A stretch of DNA of 21,208 bases from contig JAZTXH010000012.1 of the NCBI GenBank assembly GCA_045636325.1, forward strand, positions 1 through 21,208, in the 5' to 3' direction. Shown piece after piece: positions 7,885 to 14,106 of the stretch. Each line of letters begins with the position of its first letter. Positions within the stretch are counted from its first letter, which is position 1. The notes beneath the pieces are model-generated. The model did no database searches and was not told where the DNA came from. It saw only the letters and a list, made by a program, of their open reading frames with translations. The position numbers and the translations under genes are program-made. The DNA comes from CAKSHP01 sp045636325. Lineage in GTDB: Bacteria > Bacillota > Clostridia > UBA1381 > UMGS1253.

Positions 7885-8070
7885 CACCTAATTTATTTTG
7901 TGCCAGCAGCTCGTTGTGCATCGGAGCCCCTATACCCTAAATTTTAATGATATATATTGCACCCTGCTCAACGCAGCCTTACAAAAACAGCAAATTGGAA
8001 GTATGAGAATTTAACAGACAAAGAGCTTTTTATTTAAATTTCTTCTTTTTTAAAATAAAATTTTGCGGTT
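7885..8070. other. Intergenic DNA left of the transposon
   Basis: Before the transposon arrived, this stretch together with 14115-14179 was the divergent spacer between the WG-protein promoter and recJ. I see no ORF, RNA gene or clear hairpin in it. Confidence 0.5.
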
Positions 8071-8078
8071 AATTGCAA
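8071..8078. repeat. Target-site duplication, left copy (AATTGCAA)
   Basis: The 8-bp AATTGCAA directly precedes the left terminal repeat and is repeated exactly after the right one (14107-14114). Eight bases is the duplication length known for IS1595-family elements. Confidence 0.9.
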
Positions 8079-8159
8079 CCCATTACTAAAAAATAATGTG
8101 TAATGGCTAAAATGTTGAAATCCCGAAACGGAATTGAAGTGACCTATACCATTTGGGGC
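8079..8159 (+). repeat. Left terminal inverted repeat of the transposon
   Basis: It pairs with 14025-14106 read on the other strand. The first 9 bases are identical (CCCATTACT), the next 26-27 are divergent and T/A-rich, and a core of 30 bp (8114-8143 against 14041-14070) matches at 27 positions, containing GTTGAAATC and ACGGAATTGAA. It ends with TTTGGGGC against TTTTGGGC. Confidence 0.88.
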
Positions 8160-8188
8160 AAAAGTTGGCTGTGTGACCGATTTTGACA

Positions 8189-8376
8189 TTTATAAATAAA
8201 GTTAAATATTTTATAAATCTTTCTCAAACTTTTATAAAAAGTGCGGAAAGTTTTATAAAACATCGGTACAGTTTTATAAAAGGCTGTACCTTTTTTATAA
8301 AACCGATTATAAACAATACGAATTATTTTATAAAATAACCTTGCATTTTTATAAAACATAACAATCTTTTTATAAA
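8189..8376. repeat. Left array of ten TTTATAAA sites at 21-bp spacing
   Basis: Sites start at 8189, 8210, 8231, 8252, 8273, 8294, 8306 (first base A), 8327, 8348 and 8369. Every step is 21 bp except a single 12-bp step at 8294-8306. The 13 bp between sites vary freely, so only the palindrome and the spacing are kept. Twenty-one bases is two helical turns, putting the sites on one face of the DNA. The first site is 110 bp from the transposon end and the last ends 19 bp before the transposase -35 box. Likely binding sites for the transposase or an accessory protein. The period of seven codons also produces a false minus-strand reading frame rich in FYK. Confidence 0.9.
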
Positions 8377-8395
8377 AACTGTTCAAAATGCAGAA

Positions 8396-8424
8396 TTGAC
8401 AAGATTTAGCAAACTTTATATAAT
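8396..8424 (+). promoter_or_regulatory. Consensus sigma-A promoter of the transposase gene
   Basis: Perfect TTGACA (8396-8401), 17 bp, perfect TATAAT (8419-8424). Predicted start about 8431. The TTTATAAA array abuts it, so a protein bound there could repress the gene. Confidence 0.85.
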
Positions 8425-8453
8425 ATAATTGTTGGAAAAAAGGGGGTGCAACA

Positions 8454-10100
8454 GTGAGATTAAAGGATATTATGAAAGATAAGCCCAGAATAAGCAAGGA
8501 AGTTAAGGAATTAAGGGCAGAACTCAAAGAGATTGAAAAGAAAATCAAAACCTTGTCCGAAACTGAGAGAGAGTTTGTACTGCGTGATTATGTGAAGAAA
8601 GAGCCGAAGAAAAGACAACCCACAGAATGGGAACTGTTTATGGAAAAGCACGGGATAAGGGCAGTATGTGACAAGTGTGGCTGTGTTCAAACCTATATGC
8701 ACGCTTTGGAAAATGGCAAACCGCGCCGCCGTTGTGTTGATTGCGGTCATACATTCAACCCCTTTGTCGGCACTATTGCACAGGGCTCACACCTACCCCT
8801 TAATGTTCAAATAGCCCTTGTTTACTATACTATCAATAACTTTTCCCTTACAGATATTCAGCAAAATCTCAGAACCGATTACGGGATAGAACTGACACAA
8901 GGGTCAATTATCAGCAACAGACACAAAATCCTTGCCGCCATTGAACACCGCTTTGCTATGCCGAAATTGTCGGGAGTTGTCAAGGTTGACGAGTGCTGTT
9001 TCAGGGAATGTCAAAAAGGCTCAAAAACTCTTATAAATACTGTGCCTACGGCAGTTGCAGAAAGAATAGCAAGAACAAAGGAAAAGAAAGTGCCTTCACA
9101 GTTAGGAACTTTTGGTAATGAGTTTGTCTGTGTCGTAACTGCTATTGACAGTAAAGGGCATATTGCCGCTGTTGTAACAGGTTTGTCAAGGATTAGTGCA
9201 TTGGATTTTGAAAGTTATTTCGGGGATTATCTTGGGGATATTAGCTTTTTATGTAGTGACGGCTTTTCTGCATACCACAAATATTGTGAAGAACACGCAA
9301 TTCCGCACTATATAAAGCCATCCACTATGGATAAGGATATCCGAAAAGAGGAACGGGAATGGGAAGAAACCCACAATGGCGAGAAAATCAGCAGAGAAGA
9401 TATAAAGAAAAAGAAGTATGATAAGCAAGAACTTGACCGCATAGAAAACTATGGCAGACTTACACAAGCAGAGTTTGAAGAGCTGAAAAGCAGAAAACGG
9501 CTTACTCTTGACGATATAGACGCATTCCATAGGCAACTCAAAAGGCATATCAACAAGAATATGACGGGGATTTCTGCGGTATATCTGCACTTGTATATTT
9601 CTCTTTATGTTTTCAAGCATAACTGGAAGAAAGACCACAAAACCCCTTTAACCTCTTATGCCGATGCAGAAATGCTTTATGCTGAACTTGTAGGGGCAAA
9701 TGGCAGATTTATTCAGTCCGCCGATTGGAAAAACAGAGATATACTTGCTATGAGAAGAACGCCCACACAGCATATTACAAGACTAAACACATTTACAGAA
9801 AAGGCAAGAGAACTGTCAAATGAACGAGGATTTGTTTTTGACGGAAATAATAAGCTGACACACTTTAACAAAAGGGTGTATTTCCGCACAGCAACCTTAA
9901 CACAACTGAGAGCAATCTGCAAAGAGTACAAAGTTAAAAATTATTCAATCACAAAAAGCACAGATAAACTTGCCTCAATGATATGTGCATTACCAGAAGT
10001 CAATGAGATTTTTGTACGGCTTTTAATGGCAGATACAGTAAATGCGCCTCTTACAGACAGAGTGGTGGAGTTGTTGCGAGAAGAAGGACAGGGAAACTAA
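8454..10100 (+). CDS. IS1595/ISXO2-type zinc-ribbon DDE transposase, long form
   Basis: This 548-residue protein has a GTG start 8 nt after a GGGGG ribosome site. Domains in order: a charged coiled N-terminus (1-60); a zinc ribbon CDKC...CVDC (C72, C75, C94, C97); a helix-turn-helix-like stretch (about 115-155); then an ISXO2-like RNase H core with GVVKVDE (D179) and SDGFSAY (D269). The third acid is probably D356 in DDIDAFHRQLKRH, where the family usually has N/E before the conserved Lys-Arg. Usual family members are about 200-350 residues. This one has a charged insertion (about 285-350, very K/E/D-rich) and a C-terminal extension whose residues 482-513 (LTQLRAICKEYKVKNYS...KLASMI) look like a SAP or Rho-N DNA-binding helical motif. 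It presumably cuts the element ends and inserts it with 8-bp duplications. Confidence 0.92.
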   Translation: MRLKDIMKDKPRISKEVKELRAELKEIEKKIKTLSETEREFVLRDYVKKEPKKRQPTEWELFMEKHGIRAVCDKCGCVQTYMHALENGKPRRRCVDCGHTFNPFVGTIAQGSHLPLNVQIALVYYTINNFSLTDIQQNLRTDYGIELTQGSIISNRHKILAAIEHRFAMPKLSGVVKVDECCFRECQKGSKTLINTVPTAVAERIARTKEKKVPSQLGTFGNEFVCVVTAIDSKGHIAAVVTGLSRISALDFESYFGDYLGDISFLCSDGFSAYHKYCEEHAIPHYIKPSTMDKDIRKEEREWEETHNGEKISREDIKKKKYDKQELDRIENYGRLTQAEFEELKSRKRLTLDDIDAFHRQLKRHINKNMTGISAVYLHLYISLYVFKHNWKKDHKTPLTSYADAEMLYAELVGANGRFIQSADWKNRDILAMRRTPTQHITRLNTFTEKARELSNERGFVFDGNNKLTHFNKRVYFRTATLTQLRAICKEYKVKNYSITKSTDKLASMICALPEVNEIFVRLLMADTVNAPLTDRVVELLREEGQGN

Positions 10101-10356
10101 ATCCGTTGACATTGGCATTCCCGGAAAATCCTAAAAGTGTCATTTAAAAGTGTTGGAAAAATACCGAACTTTTTCAAAACCACTATTTTTTATTAATTTT
10201 CAGCCTCAAAATAGGTATTTTTTAAAAAATATACAAGATTGATTTTGTAAAAATAGTCATAAGTGTCGGTTTTTAAACCCCGTTGCCGGAATTATTGCTA
10301 TTGTAGTAATTTAGAGAAAATATCATTGGCAAAATGCTGAAATGGTGCAGTTTCTA
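10101..10356. other. Non-coding junction between transposase and cargo operon
   Basis: No ORF is supported. It holds the 16-bp palindrome TATTTTTTAAAAAATA (10216-10231) nested inside a 9-bp inverted repeat ACTATTTTT/AAAAATAGT (10182-10190/10249-10257), which may fold into transposase-gene 3' structure. ATCCGTTG (about 10101-10108) is the inverse of CAACGGAT (10365-10372) in the next promoter. A conventional terminator for the transposase is not visible. Confidence 0.45.
10281..10292. repeat. 12-bp inverted repeat bracketing the cargo, left copy
   Basis: CGTTGCCGGAAT here is the exact reverse complement of 13731-13742. The pair encloses the cargo promoter, leader, three genes and terminator and excludes the transposase and both arrays. 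A second related CGGCAACGG (10361-10369) sits in the cargo promoter spacer. It may mark the edges of a cargo module. Confidence 0.5.
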
Positions 10357-10385
10357 TTGACGGCAACGGATTTCGGTGCTATAAT
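10357..10385 (+). promoter_or_regulatory. Strong promoter of the cargo operon
   Basis: TTGACG (10357-10362), exactly 17 bp, perfect TATAAT (10380-10385). The spacer starts with GCAACGG, part of an inverted repeat with 10280-10288 (CCGTTGCCG), a possible operator. The predicted start near 10392 gives a leader of about 248 nt with its own ORF and hairpins. Confidence 0.8.
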
Positions 10386-10422
10386 ATACTTGTTGGATTG
10401 TAATTTGGAGTATTATAATCTT

Positions 10423-10538
10423 ATGCAAAGAAATTAACGGAAAGGACTTGACAAGTAATGACAAGAAGTATAAAATCGCCTTACTTACTTACTTACTTAT
10501 TTATTTATTTACGGGCTTATTAAGCCTTTTCTTTGCAT
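10423..10538 (+). promoter_or_regulatory. Attenuator: competing leader hairpins
   Basis: GGCTTA-T-TAAGCC (10514-10526) is followed directly by TTTTCTTT and resembles a short terminator. Overlapping its 3' side, TTTCTTTGCAT (10528-10538) pairs perfectly with ATGCAAAGAAA (10423-10433), enclosing the whole leader ORF. The two structures compete for adjacent bases, as expected of a translation-coupled attenuator. Confidence 0.55.
10458..10523 (+). CDS. 21-residue leader peptide of the cargo operon
   Basis: A short ORF begins with ATG at 10458, 11 nt after GGAAAGGA, and encodes MTRSIKSPY followed by a very hydrophobic L/Y/T/I tail ending LRAY. The tail is encoded by a tetranucleotide repeat, TTAC x4 then TTAT x3 (10481-10511). 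The stop TAA lies inside the first hairpin (10514-10526), so a ribosome finishing or stalling on this ORF would decide whether the hairpin forms. This layout is the classic one for leader-peptide attenuation upstream of inducible resistance genes for ribosome-targeting drugs. Expression is inferred from position and ribosome site, not proven. Confidence 0.6.
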   Translation: MTRSIKSPYLLTYLFIYLRAY

Positions 10539-10563
10539 ATCAAAAATTACATAGTTTTAATAT

Positions 10564-10610
10564 AAACCGCTTACTGGATGTCGCTGATATCCCGTAAGCG
10601 GTTTTGTGTT
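10564..10610 (+). terminator. Intrinsic terminator in the cargo operon leader
   Basis: An 11-bp perfect stem AAACCGCTTAC/GTAAGCGGTTT (10564-10574/10594-10604) is extended inward by GGAT/ATCC (10576-10579/10589-10592) and followed by a U-rich run, TGTGTTT. It stands between promoter and first cargo gene, only 30 bp before the ATG. Cargo expression therefore needs read-through, which implies conditional antitermination. Confidence 0.75.
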
Positions 10611-10639
10611 TACACTTATTATGATAACGGGGGGATTTT

Positions 10640-11302
10640 ATGGAGGGCTTTTTTGAAAAGTTCGGGTTGTATGATTTTTTTAGTATGTTTGTAGCGGGCA
10701 TTATATCCGAAAGCATAGCGATAATAGTTGCATATAAATGTTTTAGTATAAATGTTTTGTGGATATTTTGTTCTTCATTGTTATTTTTAGTTATCGGGTA
10801 CTTTATTGGCTTGATTTTGCACGAGATTGAGGGACAGGCAGAAAAGAAAATATTTAAACACACTTTTAGTAGAAGTGTTTTAAGTAAAAAGGACGATTTC
10901 TTTAAGAATGATTATGATAAAGAAATGTTAGAGAAGGTAAAGGTGCATATATTGGGGGATAAAGAGAAGTATACTGATAAGGATGAAGAATATATAACTT
11001 CCGTTTGTTGTAATGAACTGCAAATAAACAATGCTGTTGCATCATCTGACAGATTGAAAACACAATCCGAAATGTCATTGTCAATCTGTATTGCAACGAT
11101 ATTTATAATTGTAATCATAGTCATAGGAATATTTATAGGCAAAACAAATACATTTGAAGGATTCATGGTTTCACTTTTATTATTGATAATATCAATAATA
11201 TTCTATGTTCGTTCAAAACGAATGCAAGAGCATTACATAAGGTGTTTAATAAGAACTTATGCGGTTCTAAATAATTTAGAAAGAAATAGAAAAGGGGAAT
11301 AA
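10640..11302 (+). CDS. Four-helix membrane protein of unknown function (transposon cargo)
   Basis: This 220-residue protein has predicted helices at about 11-32, 37-60, 146-167 and 173-191, in two hairpins. They are separated by a hydrophilic charged domain (about 62-145) and followed by a basic tail (about 192-220). The even helix count with basic connecting segments suggests that middle domain and tail face the cytoplasm. The opening EKFGLYDFFSMFVAGII is of a kind seen in many uncharacterised bacterial membrane proteins, but I cannot name a family. GGGGGG lies 6 nt before ATG. It is the first gene after the attenuator, and the ligase gene follows after 5 bp, so the two are likely translated together. 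AT-rich codon use resembles the other cargo genes more than the host core genes. Confidence 0.8.
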   Translation: MEGFFEKFGLYDFFSMFVAGIISESIAIIVAYKCFSINVLWIFCSSLLFLVIGYFIGLILHEIEGQAEKKIFKHTFSRSVLSKKDDFFKNDYDKEMLEKVKVHILGDKEKYTDKDEEYITSVCCNELQINNAVASSDRLKTQSEMSLSICIATIFIIVIIVIGIFIGKTNTFEGFMVSLLLLIISIIFYVRSKRMQEHYIRCLIRTYAVLNNLERNRKGE

Positions 11303-11307
11303 CAATT

Positions 11308-13038
11308 ATGGCAGAAGAAAAAATAATGACTGGCTATCCGTCTATTGATAAGCCTTGGTTAAAATATTATAGTGAAGAGGCTATCAATGCTCCATTGCCA
11401 GAATGCACGATATATGAGTATTTTTATGACAATAACAAAGATTTTCCTAATGATACTGCACTGATTTACTTAGGGAAAAATATTACATACGGCGAAATGT
11501 TTGAAAATATTGAAATGACAGCAAAGGCACTAATTTCTTTGGGAGTTAAAGCAAATGATATTGTGACGATTGCTTTGCCTTCTATCCCTGAAGCTTTATA
11601 TTTGGTTTACGCAATCAACAAACTTGGTGCGGTTGCAAATATGATACATCCACTTGCTGGTGAAAATGAAATCATTAATTATCTTAATGAGGTAAAATCA
11701 ACACATTTCTTTATGTTCTATGGTACATACGAAATTGTAAAAAATGCTTTGGAAAAAACTTCCGTAAAAAAAGGTGTTGTGGTTTCGGTTGCTGAATCAC
11801 TTCCGTTTGGAATTAAGCAACTGTATAGGTTGAAATCAAAAGAAAAATCTACATTTAGCACCCCTGTGCTTATGAGTTGGGGAAACTTCTTGAAGCAAGG
11901 AAAGAATACAAGCATTCCAGATTTCAAGAAAGCTCCAACGACACCTGCAATTATATCACATACAGGTGGCACTACTGGTGAGCCTAAGGGAGTTGTTCTT
12001 TCCGATATTAACGCAAATGCGCTAATATGGCAAGTTGGACAGGCCCTCCCTCATAATCGACAAGAAATCGTACTGATAGTTCTTCCGCCATTTGTGAATT
12101 ATAGTTTGGTAAGCGGAATGTTGCAATCTTTAGCATTTGGTTTTAAGGTTGTTTTGCTTCCTAAGTATGAGCCTGATAAGTTTGATGAGTATGTGAATAA
12201 ATATCGTTTGAATCATATTAATTCCATTCCTGCATACTTAGAAGCGTTGCTTTCTAATGAGCGTATGAAAACAACCGATTGCTCCTGTCTGCATCATATT
12301 TTCTATGGTGGAGAGGGAATGAATGAAAAAATTGAAGAGCGCATCAACGAATTACTTCTTTCTCTTGGCGCAAAAAACAAAATTGGAAAAGGACTTGGGG
12401 CTACAGAAATGGTAAGTGCTGCAACTGTTGCTTACCAAGATTATAATTTGCTTGGGAGTGTTGGTATTCCCCTTGTAAAAGTGAACTGTAAAATCATTGC
12501 ACCAGATACAGAGAAGGAACTTCCTTGCAATCAAGAAGGTGAGATTTGTTTTTCTGGTCCTACATTGATGATTGGATATTACGAAAACAAGGTTGCAACA
12601 GATGATATTATTAAGACACACGAGGACGGTAAACGCTGGCTTCATACAGGCGACCTTGGCTATTTGAATGATGATGGAGTTCTTTTTGTTAGTGGTAGAA
12701 TTAAACGCATTATTATGACAAAGGGTAATGACGGCATTGCAACCAAGATGTTTCCAGACAGAATTGAAAAAGTGATTATGAATCATAAAGCAGTTGAACT
12801 TTGTTGTGCAATAGGCATCCCCGATGAAACCCGTATAAACTATTCGAGAGTGTATGTGGTTTTAGCGGACGGATATTCGGATAAAGAGAATGTAACCAAA
12901 GAAATACTTTCTCTTTGTCATGAAAAGCTGCCAGAATATATGGTGCCAGAAGAAATAGTTTATCGCTCTGACTTGCCAAGAACTGATAGGGGAAAAGTTA
13001 ATTATCGTGCGTTAGAAGCAGAAACACAAGAAAAATAA
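11308..13038 (+). CDS. AMP-dependent acyl-CoA synthetase-like (adenylate-forming) enzyme
   Basis: This 576-residue enzyme of the ANL superfamily activates a carboxylate with ATP to an acyl-adenylate and usually passes it to CoA. Its motifs are complete: the phosphate loop HTGGTTGEPKG (218-228), GLGATE (362-367), HTGDLG (446-451), hinge region SGRIKRI (R464), and the C-terminal catalytic lysine in PRTDRGKVNY (K563). It therefore looks active. Length and layout fit fatty- or aryl-acid CoA ligases; the substrate cannot be read from the sequence. No signal peptide or carrier domain is present. It starts 5 bp after the membrane protein with AGGGGA upstream. Carriage of a single ligase by a small transposon, behind an attenuator, suggests a self-contained adaptive function such as modifying a small acid, lipid or drug. 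That is inference. Confidence 0.88.
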   Translation: MAEEKIMTGYPSIDKPWLKYYSEEAINAPLPECTIYEYFYDNNKDFPNDTALIYLGKNITYGEMFENIEMTAKALISLGVKANDIVTIALPSIPEALYLVYAINKLGAVANMIHPLAGENEIINYLNEVKSTHFFMFYGTYEIVKNALEKTSVKKGVVVSVAESLPFGIKQLYRLKSKEKSTFSTPVLMSWGNFLKQGKNTSIPDFKKAPTTPAIISHTGGTTGEPKGVVLSDINANALIWQVGQALPHNRQEIVLIVLPPFVNYSLVSGMLQSLAFGFKVVLLPKYEPDKFDEYVNKYRLNHINSIPAYLEALLSNERMKTTDCSCLHHIFYGGEGMNEKIEERINELLLSLGAKNKIGKGLGATEMVSAATVAYQDYNLLGSVGIPLVKVNCKIIAPDTEKELPCNQEGEICFSGPTLMIGYYENKVATDDIIKTHEDGKRWLHTGDLGYLNDDGVLFVSGRIKRIIMTKGNDGIATKMFPDRIEKVIMNHKAVELCCAIGIPDETRINYSRVYVVLADGYSDKENVTKEILSLCHEKLPEYMVPEEIVYRSDLPRTDRGKVNYRALEAETQEK

Positions 13039-13077
13039 TAATTGTAAAGCAGAGTAATATGAAAGGCGGAAAATCAA

Positions 13078-13686
13078 ATGTGTGACGAATATGAATACAC
13101 AAGTGAAGATGTAGAAAGAGAATTGACAACATATATGGAGTTAATTGTTGATGCAGCTCCTAAAAATGTTGAGCAAATAAGGATTTTGACACAGGCAACT
13201 AACTTTGAATATGATGCGGAATTAAAAGCACTTGACGATGAGCATTTGAAGATTACATTGAAAATACACGATTTTTTGAAATTGCTAAAAAAAGAAACAA
13301 AAAAGTATAATGGTGTATATGCTTATTGTCGGGAAGATAGAGATACTAACCTTATGGAAAACAAGCTCACTCTTATTGGAGAATCCTATGCGGAATTAGA
13401 GAAAAAAGGCAGAATATACATTGATAAGCAGGGTAATTCTTCAAAATTGGAAGAGCTTTTGAAAGATATACCAAGAGGTGCTATGCTTGTAGTCGGCACA
13501 ATAACAGATTTTATGACACCTGATATTGAAGAAATGAGAATGACGCTTGCTGCACTTGAAGATAAAGATATAGCATTAGTATCAATGTTGGAATATGATT
13601 ACGATTTTGATGCTTACTACTATAAAATAGGATTAGCCGATAATATTGCAAGGGTTAGAATGGGATTAAAACCAGAACTTAAATAG
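13078..13686 (+). CDS. Resolvase-fold-like protein lacking the catalytic serine (transposon cargo)
   Basis: This 202-residue protein has an acidic helical N-terminal region (about 1-75) unlike anything I know. Residues about 79-175 follow the pattern of the serine-recombinase catalytic domain: GVYAYCRED (where resolvases have Y.RVS), a spacer, IYIDKQGNSSKLEELLKDIPRGAMLVVGTI (as iy.DK.sg...L..ll....gD.LVV..l), then LAALEDKDIALVSM (as l..L...gi.fvSl). The catalytic Ser position holds Asp87 and the conserved DR..R arginines after LVV are replaced by TDFMTP. There is no DNA-binding tail. It should therefore be unable to recombine DNA and may act as a binding or regulatory protein. It lies 39 bp after the ligase gene, with GAAAGGCGG upstream and a terminator just after it. 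The fold assignment is by eye and needs structure prediction. Confidence 0.75.
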   Translation: MCDEYEYTSEDVERELTTYMELIVDAAPKNVEQIRILTQATNFEYDAELKALDDEHLKITLKIHDFLKLLKKETKKYNGVYAYCREDRDTNLMENKLTLIGESYAELEKKGRIYIDKQGNSSKLEELLKDIPRGAMLVVGTITDFMTPDIEEMRMTLAALEDKDIALVSMLEYDYDFDAYYYKIGLADNIARVRMGLKPELK

Positions 13687-13695
13687 TAGCAGAGT

Positions 13696-13722
13696 AAAGC
13701 AGACGGATTTTTCGTCTGCTTT
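13696..13722 (+). terminator. Terminator of the cargo operon
   Basis: A 10-bp perfect stem AAAGCAGACG/CGTCTGCTTT (13696-13705/13713-13722) with a T-rich loop, followed by TTA. It lies 10 bp past the last cargo stop codon and before the right array. Confidence 0.85.
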
Positions 13723-13730
13723 TACTTGTC

Positions 13731-13742
13731 ATTCCGGCAACG
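13731..13742. repeat. 12-bp inverted repeat bracketing the cargo, right copy
   Basis: ATTCCGGCAACG is the exact reverse complement of 10281-10292. It sits between the cargo terminator and the right TTTATAAA array, exactly where a cargo boundary would be expected. Confidence 0.5.
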
Positions 13743-13751
13743 AAAACAGTT

Positions 13752-13995
13752 TTTATAAAACTTCCGCATAGTTTTATAAAAGATTAGATTTTGTTTATAA
13801 AATTGTTGGCACCGGTTATAAACCGATTTATAAAAATATAAGACAGATTTTATAAAAGTTTGAAATAGGTTTTATAAAAAACTTAACTTCTTTTATAAAA
13901 TAACCGACATCAATTATAAATGCTTTTATAAAAAAGCAGATATTTTTTATAAAACTTTCGACATTGTTTATAAAAGATTAAACACTTTTTATAAA
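13752..13995. repeat. Right array of thirteen TTTATAAA sites at 21-bp spacing
   Basis: Sites start at 13752, 13773, 13794, 13815 (first base G), 13827, 13849, 13871, 13892, 13913 (first base A), 13925, 13946, 13967 and 13988. Steps are 21 or 22 bp except two of 12 bp (13815-13827 and 13913-13925), each joining a degenerate site to a full one. The last site ends 111 bp from the right end, matching 110 bp on the left. The four sites nearest each end lie at the same distances to within 1 bp. The spacing resembles multi-site end binding as in Tn7-type ends, although the transposase family is different. Confidence 0.9.
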
Positions 13996-14024
13996 CCGCA
14001 AAACATTTCACGCCGCCTTCTTCA

Positions 14025-14106
14025 GCCCAAAACAGGGCAAGTCAATTCAATTCCGTTGCGAGATTTCAACCAAAAAACTTTTTCCACGAAAAAATTAAGT
14101 AATGGG
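14025..14106 (-). repeat. Right terminal inverted repeat of the transposon
   Basis: It is the partner of 8079-8159. Read inward on the minus strand it begins CCCATTACTTAA and has the matching 30-bp core (14041-14070). The core starts 36 bp from the end, against 35 bp on the left. Confidence 0.88.

Larger units (their letters stand above)
8079..14106 (+). mobile_element. 6.03-kb IS1595-like transposon carrying a three-gene operon
   Basis: The element is bounded by imperfect inverted repeats that both start CCCATTACT and by a perfect 8-bp direct repeat outside them. In order it contains the left terminal repeat, a TTTATAAA array, a consensus promoter, the transposase gene, a regulated cargo operon, a terminator, a second TTTATAAA array and the right terminal repeat. 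IS1595-family elements with passenger genes are known in Firmicutes; as I recall, tISCpe8 and MTnSag1 carry lincosamide resistance. Cargo with this content and end arrays of this design is not something I recognise. The perfect duplication, intact frames and well-matched ends suggest a recent, possibly still mobile insertion. Confidence 0.9.

Noticed and set aside
7816..7887. 24-codon N-terminal extension of the WG-repeat protein
   Set aside because: The upstream start lies before the -35 box of the gene's own promoter, and a good ribosome site points to the ATG at 7815.
8189..8376. CRISPR-like regular repeat array (also 13752-13995)
   Set aside because: The repeated unit is only 8 bp with 13-bp intervals, present at both transposon ends, with no cas genes; the layout is that of protein-binding sites.
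8144..8548. Minus-strand open frame of 134 codons rich in FYK heptads
   Set aside because: It is the translation of the 21-bp-spaced TTTATAAA array (21 bp is seven codons), overlaps the transposase promoter and start, and has no ribosome site.
10540..10863. Minus-strand open frame of 107 codons over the cargo leader
   Set aside because: It is antisense to the attenuator and the membrane-protein gene, low in complexity and without a ribosome site.
10458..13686. Reading the cargo as a toxin-antitoxin or known defence system
   Set aside because: No nuclease, TIR, kinase, antitoxin or other recognised defence domain is visible; defence remains only one of several guesses.
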